From positions 1,054,001 to 1,118,000 of the forward strand of contig NZ_JAJSOO010000001.1 of assembly GCF_029428875.1 (NCBI RefSeq): a DNA stretch of 64,000 nucleotides, read 5' to 3'. How positions within the stretch are numbered: position 1 is the stretch's first letter; the number at the start of each line of letters is the position of its first letter. Under the pieces are notes generated by a model. The model saw nothing but the letters and a program-made list of their open reading frames with translations. It had not been told where the DNA came from and ran no database searches. A program made the translations under genes and the position numbers. Source of the stretch: Streptomyces sp. JH34. Its GTDB lineage: Bacteria > Actinomycetota > Actinomycetes > Streptomycetales > Streptomycetaceae. Below, piece by piece: positions 1-8,442 of this stretch.

Positions 1-473
1 GGCCGCGGACCTGGAGCACCTGGCGCAACGACACCTGGCAGACGCACCGCAAGTCGCCCTTCATGACCTGGAACAACACCTGGTACAACGCCCCGTGCGC
101 CACCTGGCCGGTGGAGTCCCTGGAGCCCGTACAGGTCGGCAACGACGAGATCCCGCCCGCGCTGATCTTCCAGGCCACCGACGACGCGGCCACTCCCTAC
201 GAGGGCGGCGTCACGATGAGCCGGAGGCTCAAGGGCTCGGGCCTCGTCGTCGAGCAGGGCGGCGGCAACCACGGCATCACGCTGAGCGGCAACGGATGCC
301 TGGACAAGCACCTGGTGCGCTACCTCACCGACGGCAGCCTGCCGGCCGGTGACGGCGGCGGGCCGGAAGCGGTCTGTGACGCCCAGCCGGAACCGAAGGC
401 CGCCCCGGCCGCGAAGGCGGGCGCGAGCACGAAGGGCAGCATGCTCCACGGGCTGCTCGGCTTCCGCCGCTGA
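1..473 (+). CDS. TAP-like secreted alpha/beta hydrolase (tripeptidyl aminopeptidase type), C-terminal end
   Basis: This is the last ~156 residues of a protein whose start lies left of the window; the reading frame is open from base 3. The stretch resembles the TAP-like C-terminal domain of secreted Streptomyces alpha/beta hydrolases and tripeptidyl aminopeptidases. It has the strand leading to PPALIFQATDDAATPYEGG, where the catalytic Asp sits, and then GGGNHGITLSGNGC, with the catalytic His and a conserved Cys that often pairs in a disulfide. A low-complexity Ala/Pro/Lys tail follows. By family knowledge it would be an exported serine exopeptidase. The nucleophile Ser is outside the window, so activity cannot be checked here. 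Confidence 0.75.
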   Translation, partial: PRTWSTWRNDTWQTHRKSPFMTWNNTWYNAPCATWPVESLEPVQVGNDEIPPALIFQATDDAATPYEGGVTMSRRLKGSGLVVEQGGGNHGITLSGNGCLDKHLVRYLTDGSLPAGDGGGPEAVCDAQPEPKAAPAAKAGASTKGSMLHGLLGFRR

Positions 474-490
474 CGAATTGCCTGACCCTC

Positions 491-554
491 GCCGGGGGCG
501 TACGCCAGGATGGTCCGCGTGATCACACGGACCGTCCCCGCGTACGCCCCCGGC
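491..554. repeat. 64-bp nested inverted repeat across the start of the GNAT gene
   Basis: The outer arms GCCGGGGGCGTACGC (491-505) and GCGTACGCCCCCGGC (540-554) are perfect 15-bp inverted repeats. Nested inside is a 22-bp near-perfect palindrome at 512-533 centred on GTGATCAC. The structure begins 17 bp after the stop of the upstream hydrolase and includes the predicted ATG (510) of the acetyltransferase. It could be a transcription terminator, an RNA hairpin hiding the start codon, or a dyad operator. The sequence alone does not decide. Confidence 0.6.
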
Positions 555-1100
555 GTGCGCATACGCGACATGGCTCTCGCCGACTGCGCCGCCGTGGCGG
601 AGATCCGGGTACGCGGCTGGCAACGCGCGTACGCGGGGCTGATCCCGTCGGCATATCTGGACGCGATGGACATCGCCCAGGACGCCGAGCGCCGACGCGC
701 GCACCTCACGGCGGAGGGCGGGCCGGTGAACCTGGTGGCCGAGGCTCCGGACGCCACGGTGACCGGGTGGGTCTGTTACGGCCCGTGCCGCGACGAGGGC
801 GCCCGGCCCGGGAGCGCGGAGCTGTACGCGATCTATGTGCACCCCGACCGCATCGCTACCGGCATCGGTGGCGCGCTCCTGGCCGAGGTGACCGACCGGG
901 CATCGGCGGACGGGTTCGACGAGACGACGCTCTGGGTGCTGAAGGGGAACGCGCGGGCCAGGCGCTTCTACGAGCGGGCGGGGTTCCGGCCGGACGGCGC
1001 GGAGGAGACCTTCGAGGCAGGTGGTGCCCTGGTGCAGGAGGTCCGGTACGTCCGCGCCCTCGGCACCTACGCCCCGGAAAGCGCGCCCTTCCCGGAATGA
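510..1100 (+). CDS. GNAT family N-acetyltransferase
   Basis: The 196-residue protein has the single-domain GNAT layout: an N-terminal IRDMALADCAAVAEI strand/helix, a central strand ELYAIYVHPDRIATGIGGAL with the acetyl-CoA pyrophosphate loop (R-x-x-G-x-G/A variant), and the C-terminal NARARRFYERAGFRPDG typical of motif B. It should transfer an acetyl group from acetyl-CoA to an unidentified amine in the cytosol. The chosen ATG lies inside a large inverted repeat (491-554); translation could instead begin further in, near VRIRDM. The gene stands alone, with the broken ATPase 38 bp downstream. Confidence 0.8.
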   Translation: MVRVITRTVPAYAPGVRIRDMALADCAAVAEIRVRGWQRAYAGLIPSAYLDAMDIAQDAERRRAHLTAEGGPVNLVAEAPDATVTGWVCYGPCRDEGARPGSAELYAIYVHPDRIATGIGGALLAEVTDRASADGFDETTLWVLKGNARARRFYERAGFRPDGAEETFEAGGALVQEVRYVRALGTYAPESAPFPE

Positions 1101-1138
1101 CATGACCGCTGCCCCACTCACCCGATAGGTCCGCGACC

Positions 1139-2045
1139 ATGCCCAGCCGTCTGCTCGAACTCCACGTGGAGAACTTCCGCAGTCTCCGTGACGTGACCGT
1201 CCCCCTCGGCCCCCTCACAGTCCTGGTGGGGCCGAACGGGGTCGGCAAGTCCAACCTGCTGAAGGTCTTCCCTGCTCTCGGACATCATCCGCACCGACCT
1301 CCAGCCCGCCCTGGACGCACGGGGCGGCTTCGACGAGGTCGCGTTCTGGGGTGGCCCCAAGCCGCCCACGTCCATGACGATCCGCCTCAAGGCGACGTGG
1401 ACGACCCACGCGAGCGTGAACGCACCCGACGAGTACGAACTCACCGTCCGCCGCCGCAAGCTCCGCAGCAGCGAGGACGCCTACAGCCTGTCCCGCATCA
1501 AGAGCTTCCAGTTCGAGCGCACGCAAGGACGCGGCCGACGCATCACCGTCTCCGGCGAGGAAGCCAAGGTCGTCGACAAGCGGGCCGGGAAGGAGTCCGA
1601 CAGCGGCAGCTTCGGCATCCAGCGGCTGAGCAGTGGTCTCTCCACTCTGCCGCGTCTGGCCAGTTCGGACGGCGGCGAAGAGGTCTCCAAGGTCGCCCAG
1701 CAGCTCTCCACGTTCCGGGTGTTCGACGTCGACGTACCGGCCGCGCGGATCCCTGCCCGCCTCCGCCGCAGCCGCTTCTTTGATCTCTCACCCGACGCGG
1801 ACAACCTCGCGGAGTTCCTCTACTACGGTGCAGCACGGCAACGTCCGGGGCGCGACTTCCGCGTACGCCTGACCGTGTCGGCGCACCCGGCAAAACGGTC
1901 TGGGCCGAGCTGTGAAGGAGCCGCCGGGGGCTCGATCGGCGTCCGTGCGACCGCCGGCTCGCCCTGCCCGTATCTCCGTGCCCGGTTCCGAGGCCGACCG
2001 CTTCCTGCGCAGGGCGTTCGCACGTCCGCAGATCACGTAGATTAA
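1139..2045 (+). pseudogene. AAA family ATPase (RecF/SMC-like), frameshifted and truncated
   Basis: The N-terminus is a clear RecF/OLD-type ATPase start: LHVENFRSLRDVTVPL, then Walker A in VGPNGVGKSNLLK. At the CCC run 1270-1272 the frame is lost. Removing one C restores LLKVFLLSDIIRTDLQP and a frame that continues through 1374 to about 1830, ending in NLAEFLYYGAARQ. After that the family signature stops, and only scraps in changing frames are seen: GAPGKTVWAEL in frame 2 near 1880-1915, and SVPGSEADRFLRRAFARPQ in frame 1 ending at 2040. No ABC signature or Walker B motif is present. Intact relatives are ~380-450 residues, so the 3' half is missing. A TAGGTC -10-like box sits 7 bp before the ATG. 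Confidence 0.75.
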
Positions 2046-2195
2046 CTACGTTCAGGGGGAGTTGGGTCAGTCGGCCGCAGGGCAGGCAAGAGGCCAGTGA
2101 TCACCGGGTTTCCGTGCCGGTTGATCACATGAGGGTTCATGCCGTTCCTGTCGGGCGTCAGCCGTACGCGGCTGTGGGCGTACAAGGGGGAGACG

Positions 2196-3515
2196 ATGAT
2201 TGACTACCGCAAGGCACCAGCCGTTCCGGTGTGGACACTCGCGACGGGTGACGTCCGGGTGCCCGCAGTGGCCGGGGACGGTCCGATGACGGCTGAGCGC
2301 CTGGGCGAACTGCGCAGTGTGCTGGCTGCCTTGGCCGACGAGCCGATCGCCACGCTTGAGGTGCATCCGCTGCCCGCCGACCTCGACCGCAGCCGAGGCA
2401 TCCCGCTCGATGCCGTGAGTCCCCTGGCACAGCACCTGTCGCAACTCGTCACGCAGACAGCGCGGAACTCCTCCGCTGCGGCCACGGCCACCGCCGCCGG
2501 CGAGAACCTGTACACCATGGTGGTTCCGGCGAAGGTCGCCGCTCAGCTCGGTCAGGGCACCCTTCGCCCGATGGTGTCGAAGGCTCTGGCCGGTGGTATC
2601 CGCGGTCCAATCGTGGACCACGGGGGCCGCATCGTCGCCGGCGCGACCTTCGTGCCGGTCGGCAAGGCGGCAGCGGCGGGCGCAGCAGGTGGGGCCGGCG
2701 CGACGGCCGGTGTCGCGGCCGCCGGCAGCGCGGCGCTCACCGTGGCCGCGCCGCTCGTGCTCATGGCCGTGGCGGTGGGGGTGAGCGCGCATGCCGACCG
2801 CCAGCGCCAACAGGCCATCGAGCACATCACAGAGCTGCTGGAGCAACTGCACGAAGAGAAGCTCGATGACGAGCACAGCGAACTCGACGGCTGCCGCGAT
2901 GCCATCGACAAAGCGACCGCCATCCTGCTGGACCAGGGCAAGCTCGGTGTCTCGCTGGGACTGGACTCGGCGGTGCATGCCATCAACACGGCGCTGGGCA
3001 GGGCTGATCGCCGCCTTGCCCGGTGGCGGAGCGCACTCGACAAGCTGCCCGACGGCGAGGCCGTCGAGATCGCCGCGCTGACCAAGTCGTTCCCCGGCGT
3101 CGACGACCAGGGAGGCACCTTCCGCGCCCACCTCGAACTCGCCACCCTCGCCCTCGCACTGAAGCGACGGGTCATCGTCCTGCAAGCCGTCGAGCATGCC
3201 CAGAACGACCCCGGCAACCTGTTCGAGAGCTTCACCCGCGCACTCAGGCGCGATCAACAGCGCCTCGACGAGCTCGATTCCGGCATCGCCGGTGTCCTGG
3301 TGCGTCTGTCGGCGCTGGAGCTGGCCCGCCCGAATGGTTTGCGGCCCGTCTTCACACCTGGTGAAGTCGATCGACTGATGCGCGCGACACACCGGATTCA
3401 CCAGCTCGGCGATGGCATCACGGTCAACAGCCGTGCGACAGACGTGGCGATCGAGATCGCCCGCGACAAGGACGGCTCGGTGGTCGTGTTCCCCGCGCTG
3501 CCCGTGGGGACCTAG
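2196..3515 (+). CDS. Uncharacterised protein with glycine-zipper hydrophobic segment and coiled coil
   Basis: I do not recognise a named family. The 439-residue protein has a soluble N-terminal half of ~150 residues. Next comes an Ala/Gly-rich hydrophobic stretch at about residues 156-203, with repeated small-x-x-x-small spacing (a glycine zipper) ending in LTVAAPLVLMAVAVGVS. A charged, probably coiled-coil helix follows (RQQAIEHITELLEQLHEEK), then a helical C-terminus. The ATG at 2196 was preferred over the one at 2139 because GGGGGAG lies 5-6 bp upstream. One helical hairpin through a membrane flanked by long helices is the visible architecture. It sits between a decayed ATPase and small orphan genes, which suggests accessory DNA. 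Confidence 0.65.
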   Translation: MIDYRKAPAVPVWTLATGDVRVPAVAGDGPMTAERLGELRSVLAALADEPIATLEVHPLPADLDRSRGIPLDAVSPLAQHLSQLVTQTARNSSAAATATAAGENLYTMVVPAKVAAQLGQGTLRPMVSKALAGGIRGPIVDHGGRIVAGATFVPVGKAAAAGAAGGAGATAGVAAAGSAALTVAAPLVLMAVAVGVSAHADRQRQQAIEHITELLEQLHEEKLDDEHSELDGCRDAIDKATAILLDQGKLGVSLGLDSAVHAINTALGRADRRLARWRSALDKLPDGEAVEIAALTKSFPGVDDQGGTFRAHLELATLALALKRRVIVLQAVEHAQNDPGNLFESFTRALRRDQQRLDELDSGIAGVLVRLSALELARPNGLRPVFTPGEVDRLMRATHRIHQLGDGITVNSRATDVAIEIARDKDGSVVVFPALPVGT

Positions 3516-3581
3516 CTTGCCTTTGGCATCAGGGCCCCGGGGTCCGGGGCGTCAAGGTCGTGCCGGTGGAGGGGACAGGTC

Positions 3582-4073
3582 GTGCTGACCGCGTCTGTCA
3601 GCTACCCGGCACAGTGTTCGGGTTGCGGCTCGGAGCTGGAGTGCGTCGGCGTACTGGCGTTGGTTGGGCAGAGCCTTGAATGGGACATCGGCTACCACTG
3701 CTCCGGCTGCGGTGACGCTTTGTACGAGTGCGGGACAGGGGCAAGCTCCGTGCCGGACGACCTGCGCCGGCGTCTTCTGGCCGAGCACGGCGAGGCGCGG
3801 CTCGTACTACTCAGTGATCCTCACGCCAGTTCGGTGCCCGTGATGAAGGTTCTTCGCGCCGAACTTGGCGGAGATCTGGCCCGGACGAAGAGGACACTTC
3901 AGCAGATCCGGGCCGGCATGTTCGCAGGGACGATGCCCGAGACGACTCTTCTCGCCCACCGGCTGCGTGCCGCTGGTGTCGAGGCTGAGGTCGAGTGCCC
4001 GAAACAGCCTGACGAGGCCCCAGCCGGTCAGCCTGCGGCTGGACTCGAGGTCCGAACGGCCCGTCGTCCGTGA
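3582..4073 (+). CDS. Small zinc-ribbon protein with L7/L12 C-terminal-like domain
   Basis: This 163-residue protein starts at GTG with GGAGGGG about 8 bp upstream. The N-terminus has two CxxC pairs, CSGCGSELEC at residues 11-20 and HCSGCG near residue 40, spaced as in a zinc ribbon. Residues ~85-140 (VMKVLRAELGGDLARTKRTL, then LLAHRLRAAGVEAEVE) follow the helix-helix-strand pattern of the ribosomal protein bL12 C-terminal domain. Actinobacteria reuse this domain in small non-ribosomal proteins. Function is unknown. The tail is Pro/Ala rich. Metal binding and the L12-like fold are inferred from pattern only. Confidence 0.6.
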   Translation: MLTASVSYPAQCSGCGSELECVGVLALVGQSLEWDIGYHCSGCGDALYECGTGASSVPDDLRRRLLAEHGEARLVLLSDPHASSVPVMKVLRAELGGDLARTKRTLQQIRAGMFAGTMPETTLLAHRLRAAGVEAEVECPKQPDEAPAGQPAAGLEVRTARRP

Positions 4074-4185
4074 TGGCTCGGGCTGGTGGCTGAGGGACGC
4101 GTAAGCGGCCTTCGTCTGAGCATGTGATCAGGCATCTCACCACGCCGCTGCGACGACGGCTGACGTCCGACGTAGGGTCGCCCGC

Positions 4186-5481
4186 ATGTGGGCGAAGAGC
4201 GTCGAATTGTGGCAGCGCACCAGCGCGGTGGAGACCGGTGTGCAGGGTGTCCACCACTGGACGGCTGCGCTGCTCACCGGCCCGTCTCCCTCTTTCGCAC
4301 TCGGCCTGCTGGATGACCACCCCGACGTCGAACAGCGGATCGGCGGCCTGGCCCGTGCCGGCGGGCTGCTGGCCCAGTGGCGCTCACCTGCCACCGCGCT
4401 CCTTCCACGCCTCGTGGCACGGCTGGACGACCCCGCAGCCGAGGTCCGTTTCAGGGCGGCCGAACTGCTGGCCTGTCTGGGTCCGGCGGCCGCGGCTCAC
4501 GCGGATGAGGTCGCCGCGCTGATCGGCGACACCCGTGCCCGGACCACACGTAAACGGGAGGCCGTCGCCGAGGCGGCCCTATGGGCGCTGGCCCGGATGA
4601 ACGACCCCCGCTGCGTGCCGGGCCTGATCGATGCGGCGGCTCACCCACGGTCCGGTTTCGCTTCGAATTCTGCTCACTACCCCTCCGCCGACTGGCATCA
4701 CGCAGTCCTCCCCGCGCTCCATGAGGTCGTCGGCCACCTTCCCGACCACGCCGACCTGCTGCTTCCCATGATCTGCGGCCGGCTCGATTCCGCTACGGAC
4801 GACCACGTACTCAGCGCGTACTGTCAGGTGCTCGCTGACTGGGGCCCCGCTGCCGATGCAGCGGTTCCGCAGCTGCTCGGCCTGCTGGAGGACGACCGGA
4901 CCTGGACCGCTGCAGCGGGAGCGCTCGCGGGAATCGGAAGAGCAGGAAACGGGGCGGCGGAACTTCTCCTGGCCCGGTCGGCCGTCGGCGCGGAGCACAC
5001 GGAACTCGCGGCCTGGGCCTACTGGAAGGTCGGTGGAGAACCCGGCCCCGCCCTGGAAGCACTTGGACGAACTGTCGCGGGGAAGGGCTTCCCGCGCCCT
5101 GCCCTGCAGATGCTCGCCGACCTGGGCACGCACGCCGCCCAGCACGCGGACCGGCTCCGGACCATGACCTCCGACACCGAACCCTGGACCCGTGTCGAAG
5201 CAGCACACGCCCTGTGGGCGGTAACCGGCGACACCGAAAGCACCGTGCCGGCGCTGATGACTGCCTTGCGGGGGCCGGCCGAGGGACAATGGCTGCCGGT
5301 CATGCTCCCCGCAGTGCGCTACCTGGCCCGAATCGGCCGCGCAGCCCGGCCCGCTGCCGAGCTCGTGCGTGGTGTGCCGACCCTTGATCAGCGGCTGCGC
5401 AGCAGCGGCGGGTGGCGAGGCTTCGTCCAGGACGAATCCGTGAGAACCGCCGTCCGCGAGCTGCTTGCCGCGTGCGACTGA
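4186..5481 (+). CDS. HEAT-repeat protein
   Basis: The 431-residue sequence is built from ~30-40-residue helical pairs. Examples are LLPRLVARLDDPAAEVRFRA, ADEVAALIGDTRARTTRKRE, VPGLIDAAAHPRSG and VPALMTALRGPAEGQ, the D-P-x-x-x-V-R signature of HEAT/PBS-lyase repeats. Such proteins act as scaffolds or protein-binding solenoids; no catalytic motif is visible. The start is supported by a TAGGGT -10 box at 4173-4178, only 7 bp before the ATG, as in a leaderless transcript. A second, shorter HEAT protein is encoded convergently 165 bp downstream. The binding partner is unknown. Confidence 0.75.
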   Translation: MWAKSVELWQRTSAVETGVQGVHHWTAALLTGPSPSFALGLLDDHPDVEQRIGGLARAGGLLAQWRSPATALLPRLVARLDDPAAEVRFRAAELLACLGPAAAAHADEVAALIGDTRARTTRKREAVAEAALWALARMNDPRCVPGLIDAAAHPRSGFASNSAHYPSADWHHAVLPALHEVVGHLPDHADLLLPMICGRLDSATDDHVLSAYCQVLADWGPAADAAVPQLLGLLEDDRTWTAAAGALAGIGRAGNGAAELLLARSAVGAEHTELAAWAYWKVGGEPGPALEALGRTVAGKGFPRPALQMLADLGTHAAQHADRLRTMTSDTEPWTRVEAAHALWAVTGDTESTVPALMTALRGPAEGQWLPVMLPAVRYLARIGRAARPAAELVRGVPTLDQRLRSSGGWRGFVQDESVRTAVRELLAACD

Positions 5482-5646
5482 CGCGCAGGCCGTCGCGATC
5501 GGGATGAGGTGGCCGTCACCACGGAACGTGATCTTCTCGGACGGCTCTTACTAGGAGGGTGGGGGCCCGTTCCTGGCGCCTCTGGTGGATGCCGGACGGT
5601 AATGGGGAGCCAGTCGACTGCGGTCCCCTTGCACCCGCCCGCCCCC

Positions 5647-6219
5647 TCACCCCTCCGGCAGCCGCCTGAGCGCCTCCTCCGCCGCCGTACCGAGGCGCGG
5701 GTGCGGCAGGGCTGCCTCCAGGACGGGGCGGGCCCTGTCGTCCCCCAGGCTCCCCAGCCCCTCGACGCAGGCCAGAGCCACGCGCCAGTGCGGTTCGCCG
5801 GGGGTCAGGAGCCGGTGCAGGGTGCTGACCAGGGCGGGTACCGACTCGGGTGCGCGCAGCGCGGTCAGCAGCCGCACCGGGTGCAGGGCGTAGCCCGTCC
5901 GCAGACTGTTGGTGGCGAGCGCGGCCGCCGCTCTGGGCGTGCGGGGGTCGCCGAGGAGACGCAGGGCGTGCGCGGCCGACACGCAGCGCTCGGGATCACG
6001 GTGGTTGAGCAGAAGGACCAGTGCCTCGAATGCCCGGCGGTCGCCCCGGCAGCCGAGCCGGAACGCCGCGATCTCGCGGGCCCACAGCGGCCGTTCACGC
6101 TCGACGAGGACCAGGGCCAGCTCCTCGTCGTCCTCGGTGGCGAGCAGTCGCCGGAAGTCCTCGCACCAGCCCGCCTCGTCCCCGAGCCTGTCCGTCAGTG
6201 AGCGGAACTCCTCATCCAT
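5647..6219 (-). CDS. Short HEAT-repeat protein
   Basis: A 190-residue helical-repeat protein with units such as REIAAFRLGCRGDRRAFEAL, NHRDPERCVSAAHALRLL, GDPRTPRAAAAL and PESVPALVSTLHRLL, each fitting the HEAT pattern. The ATG at 6219 (MDEEFRSL) is preferred to the upstream one at 6276 because the first 19 residues of the longer form are not repeat-like and overlap the likely promoter region. It converges on the larger HEAT protein and is divergent from the hydroxyacyl-CoA dehydrogenase gene. There is no enzymatic motif, so the role is unknown. Confidence 0.7.
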   Translation of the reverse strand: MDEEFRSLTDRLGDEAGWCEDFRRLLATEDDEELALVLVERERPLWAREIAAFRLGCRGDRRAFEALVLLLNHRDPERCVSAAHALRLLGDPRTPRAAAALATNSLRTGYALHPVRLLTALRAPESVPALVSTLHRLLTPGEPHWRVALACVEGLGSLGDDRARPVLEAALPHPRLGTAAEEALRRLPEG

Positions 6220-6569
6220 GACGGTGAGTTTAGCGACGCGCACTCTCGGTGTTCGCGGAACTGTGTGCCAGTGCACAGGCCGCCAGGGCTGGCGCGCTCG
6301 TTACTCGCCGGTTAAGCTCAAGTGAGCGGGACACACACCCGCAGGCTCCGGTGGCCTGGTGACGCAGCCGTCCGGAGTTGCTTGTCGGTTCGGCAGTTCG
6401 TGAGACGTGGCTCGGGACAGAGCCCGTCACCTCCTCACCCGTGGGTGCCCGTGCGCACCCGGGTCCGTGCACCACGACACACAGTCCCCGCACACCGAGC
6501 GCCGGTCGATCCAAGACCCACGTGCGCCGCCGTGCTCCTCACAGTCGTCACTCACCCTGGAGTCCCGTG
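6220..6569. other. 350-bp divergent intergenic region
   Basis: This region separates the short HEAT gene from the hydroxyacyl-CoA dehydrogenase gene. It contains the imperfect dyad TTACTCGCCGGTTAA at 6301-6315 (listed separately). The last ~190 bp are C-rich with no convincing coding signal, although one frame is open upstream of the dehydrogenase ATG. It presumably forms the promoter and 5' leader of the dehydrogenase gene. Confidence 0.5.
6301..6315. promoter_or_regulatory. Candidate TetR-family operator
   Basis: TTACTCGCCGGTTAA is an imperfect dyad: 9 of 15 positions are symmetrical, with TTA/TAA ends. TTAC...GTAA dyads are common operators of actinobacterial TetR regulators of acyl-CoA metabolism, and a TetR gene lies two genes downstream. 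The TTAAGCT at its right edge could be a -10 element. This is a suggestion from pattern only. Confidence 0.3.
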
Positions 6570-8351
6570 ATGGACACCCCTCTCTCCACCATTGCCGTCG
6601 TCGGCCTCGGCACCATGGGCACCGGCATCGCCGAGGTCCTGGCCCGTGCGGGTCGCGAGGTCATCGGAATCGACATCAGCGAGGCCGCGGCCCGGCAGGC
6701 CGTCGCCTCCCTGGAGGCCTCCACCGCGCGCGCCGTGCGCCGTGAGCGGATCACGGAGCAGGAGCGGCGCGACGTCCTCGCCCGGTTCCGCACGTTCTCC
6801 GATCTGCAGGCCGCCGCGGACGCGGAGCTGGTCATCGAGGTCGTGCCCGAGACCTACGAGATCAAGCAGCAGGTCTTCCGGGAGCTCGACGCTGTGGTCT
6901 CCCCCACCACGATCCTGGCGACGGGCACGAACGCCCTCTCCGTGACCCGGCTGGCCGCCGAGTCGCAGCACCCCGAGCGCGTCCTCGGCCTGCACTTCTT
7001 CAATCCGGCGCCTGCCATGAAGCTCGTGGAGGTGGTCTCCTCCGTGCTGACCGCGCCGCCCGCCGTGGAGAGCGTCACCCGGCTCGCCCGTGAGCTGGGC
7101 AAGGAGCCGGTCGCCGTCGGCGACCGGCCGGGTTTCGTCGCGGACGGCCTGCTGTTCGGCTACCTCAACCAGGCCGCGGCGATGTACGAGGCGAACTACG
7201 CCTCCCGTGAGGACATCGACGCCGCCATGAAGTTGGGCTGCGGGCTGCCGATGGGTCCCCTGGCGCTGCTCGACCTGATCGGGATCGACACGGCCCGCAC
7301 CGTCCTGGAGGCCATGTACACGGCGTCCCACGACCGGCTGCACGCCCCGGCACCGGTGCTCGGGCAGCTCAGCGAAGCCGGCCTGACCGGCCGCAAGGCG
7401 GGCAGGGGCTTCTACACGTACGACGCGGCCGGCGGCCAGACCGTGGTGCCGGACGCCCTGACCCCGAAGGAGAGCGCGGGCGCGGTCACCGGGCGGAGCG
7501 TGTCCTCGGTGGGGGTGGCCGGCTCGGGGACGATGGCCTCCGGCATCGCGGAGGTCTTCGCGAAGGCCGGGTACGCCGTGGTGCTCGCCGCGCGCAGCCA
7601 GGAGAAGGCGGACACGGCGAAGGCGCGGATCGCCAAGTCCCTGGGTCGTTCGGTGTCGAAGGGCCGGCTGACGGAGGAGGCCCGGGACGAGACCCTCGCC
7701 CGGATCACCGCGTCGGGTTCGCTGGACTCCTTCGCCGACGTCGATCTCGCGGTCGAGGCGGTCGCCGAGGACCTGGAGGTCAAGCAGCAGCTCTTCACGA
7801 CCCTGGACAAGGTCTGCAAGCCGGGTGCGGTGCTCGCGACCACCACCTCGTCGCTGCCGGTCGTGGCGGTCGCCCGGGTGACCTCACGCCCCGAGGACGT
7901 CGTCGGGATGCACTTCTTCAACCCGGCGCCCGCGATGAAGCTGGTCGAGGTGGTCCGTACGGTGCTCACCGCCGACGACGTGCACGCCACGGTCCGCGAG
8001 GTCTGCGTGAAGGTGCGCAAGCACCCGGTCGACTGCGGCGACCGGGCCGGCTTCATCGTGAACGCGCTGCTGTTCCCCTACCTCAACAACGCGATCAAGA
8101 TGGTCGAGGAGCACTACGCGTCGCTCGACGACATCGACGCGGCGATGAAGCTGGGCGGCGGCTACCCGATGGGGCCCTTCGAGCTCCTGGACGTCGTCGG
8201 TCTGGACGTCTCGCTCGCCATCGAGAAGGTTCTGCACGGCGAGTTCCGCGACCCTGGGCTCGCCCCGGCGCCGCTCCTCGAACATCTGGTGGCCGCGGGC
8301 TGCCTCGGCCGCAAGACGGGGCGCGGCTTCCGCGAATATGCCCGCCGCTGA
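6570..8351 (+). CDS. Tandem-duplicated 3-hydroxyacyl-CoA dehydrogenase
   Basis: A 593-residue protein made of two full copies of a 3-hydroxybutyryl-CoA dehydrogenase. Copy 1 (about residues 1-290) has the NAD motif VVGLGTMGTGIAEVLARAG, EVVPETYEIKQQ and the substrate-site LHFFNPAPAMKLVEVV. Copy 2 (about 305-593) repeats these as VAGSGTMASGIAEVFAKAG and MHFFNPAPAMKLVEVV. Each copy ends in a 3HCDH C-terminal dimerisation domain with a GRGFY/GRGFREY ending. It oxidises or reduces (S)-3-hydroxyacyl-CoA with NAD(P). Ahead of an ethylmalonyl-CoA cluster it probably makes 3-hydroxybutyryl-CoA, the precursor of crotonyl-CoA. The ATG was chosen over the long open upstream frame because homology starts there and CTGGAG lies 7 bp before it. 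Confidence 0.88.
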   Translation: MDTPLSTIAVVGLGTMGTGIAEVLARAGREVIGIDISEAAARQAVASLEASTARAVRRERITEQERRDVLARFRTFSDLQAAADAELVIEVVPETYEIKQQVFRELDAVVSPTTILATGTNALSVTRLAAESQHPERVLGLHFFNPAPAMKLVEVVSSVLTAPPAVESVTRLARELGKEPVAVGDRPGFVADGLLFGYLNQAAAMYEANYASREDIDAAMKLGCGLPMGPLALLDLIGIDTARTVLEAMYTASHDRLHAPAPVLGQLSEAGLTGRKAGRGFYTYDAAGGQTVVPDALTPKESAGAVTGRSVSSVGVAGSGTMASGIAEVFAKAGYAVVLAARSQEKADTAKARIAKSLGRSVSKGRLTEEARDETLARITASGSLDSFADVDLAVEAVAEDLEVKQQLFTTLDKVCKPGAVLATTTSSLPVVAVARVTSRPEDVVGMHFFNPAPAMKLVEVVRTVLTADDVHATVREVCVKVRKHPVDCGDRAGFIVNALLFPYLNNAIKMVEEHYASLDDIDAAMKLGGGYPMGPFELLDVVGLDVSLAIEKVLHGEFRDPGLAPAPLLEHLVAAGCLGRKTGRGFREYARR

Positions 8352-8442
8352 CACCGGTGCAGGGTGGGGCGGGTTGCTGGGCCCCTCGGGCGACCCGCCC
8401 CCACGGACGCACTCCCCTGCGCCGATGGGTTACGTTCACCTC

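Noticed and set aside
5482..6201. Plus-strand open frame of 230 codons
   Set aside because: It overlaps the minus-strand HEAT gene, lacks repeats or motifs, and is rich in Arg, Gly and Pro as expected for antisense reading.
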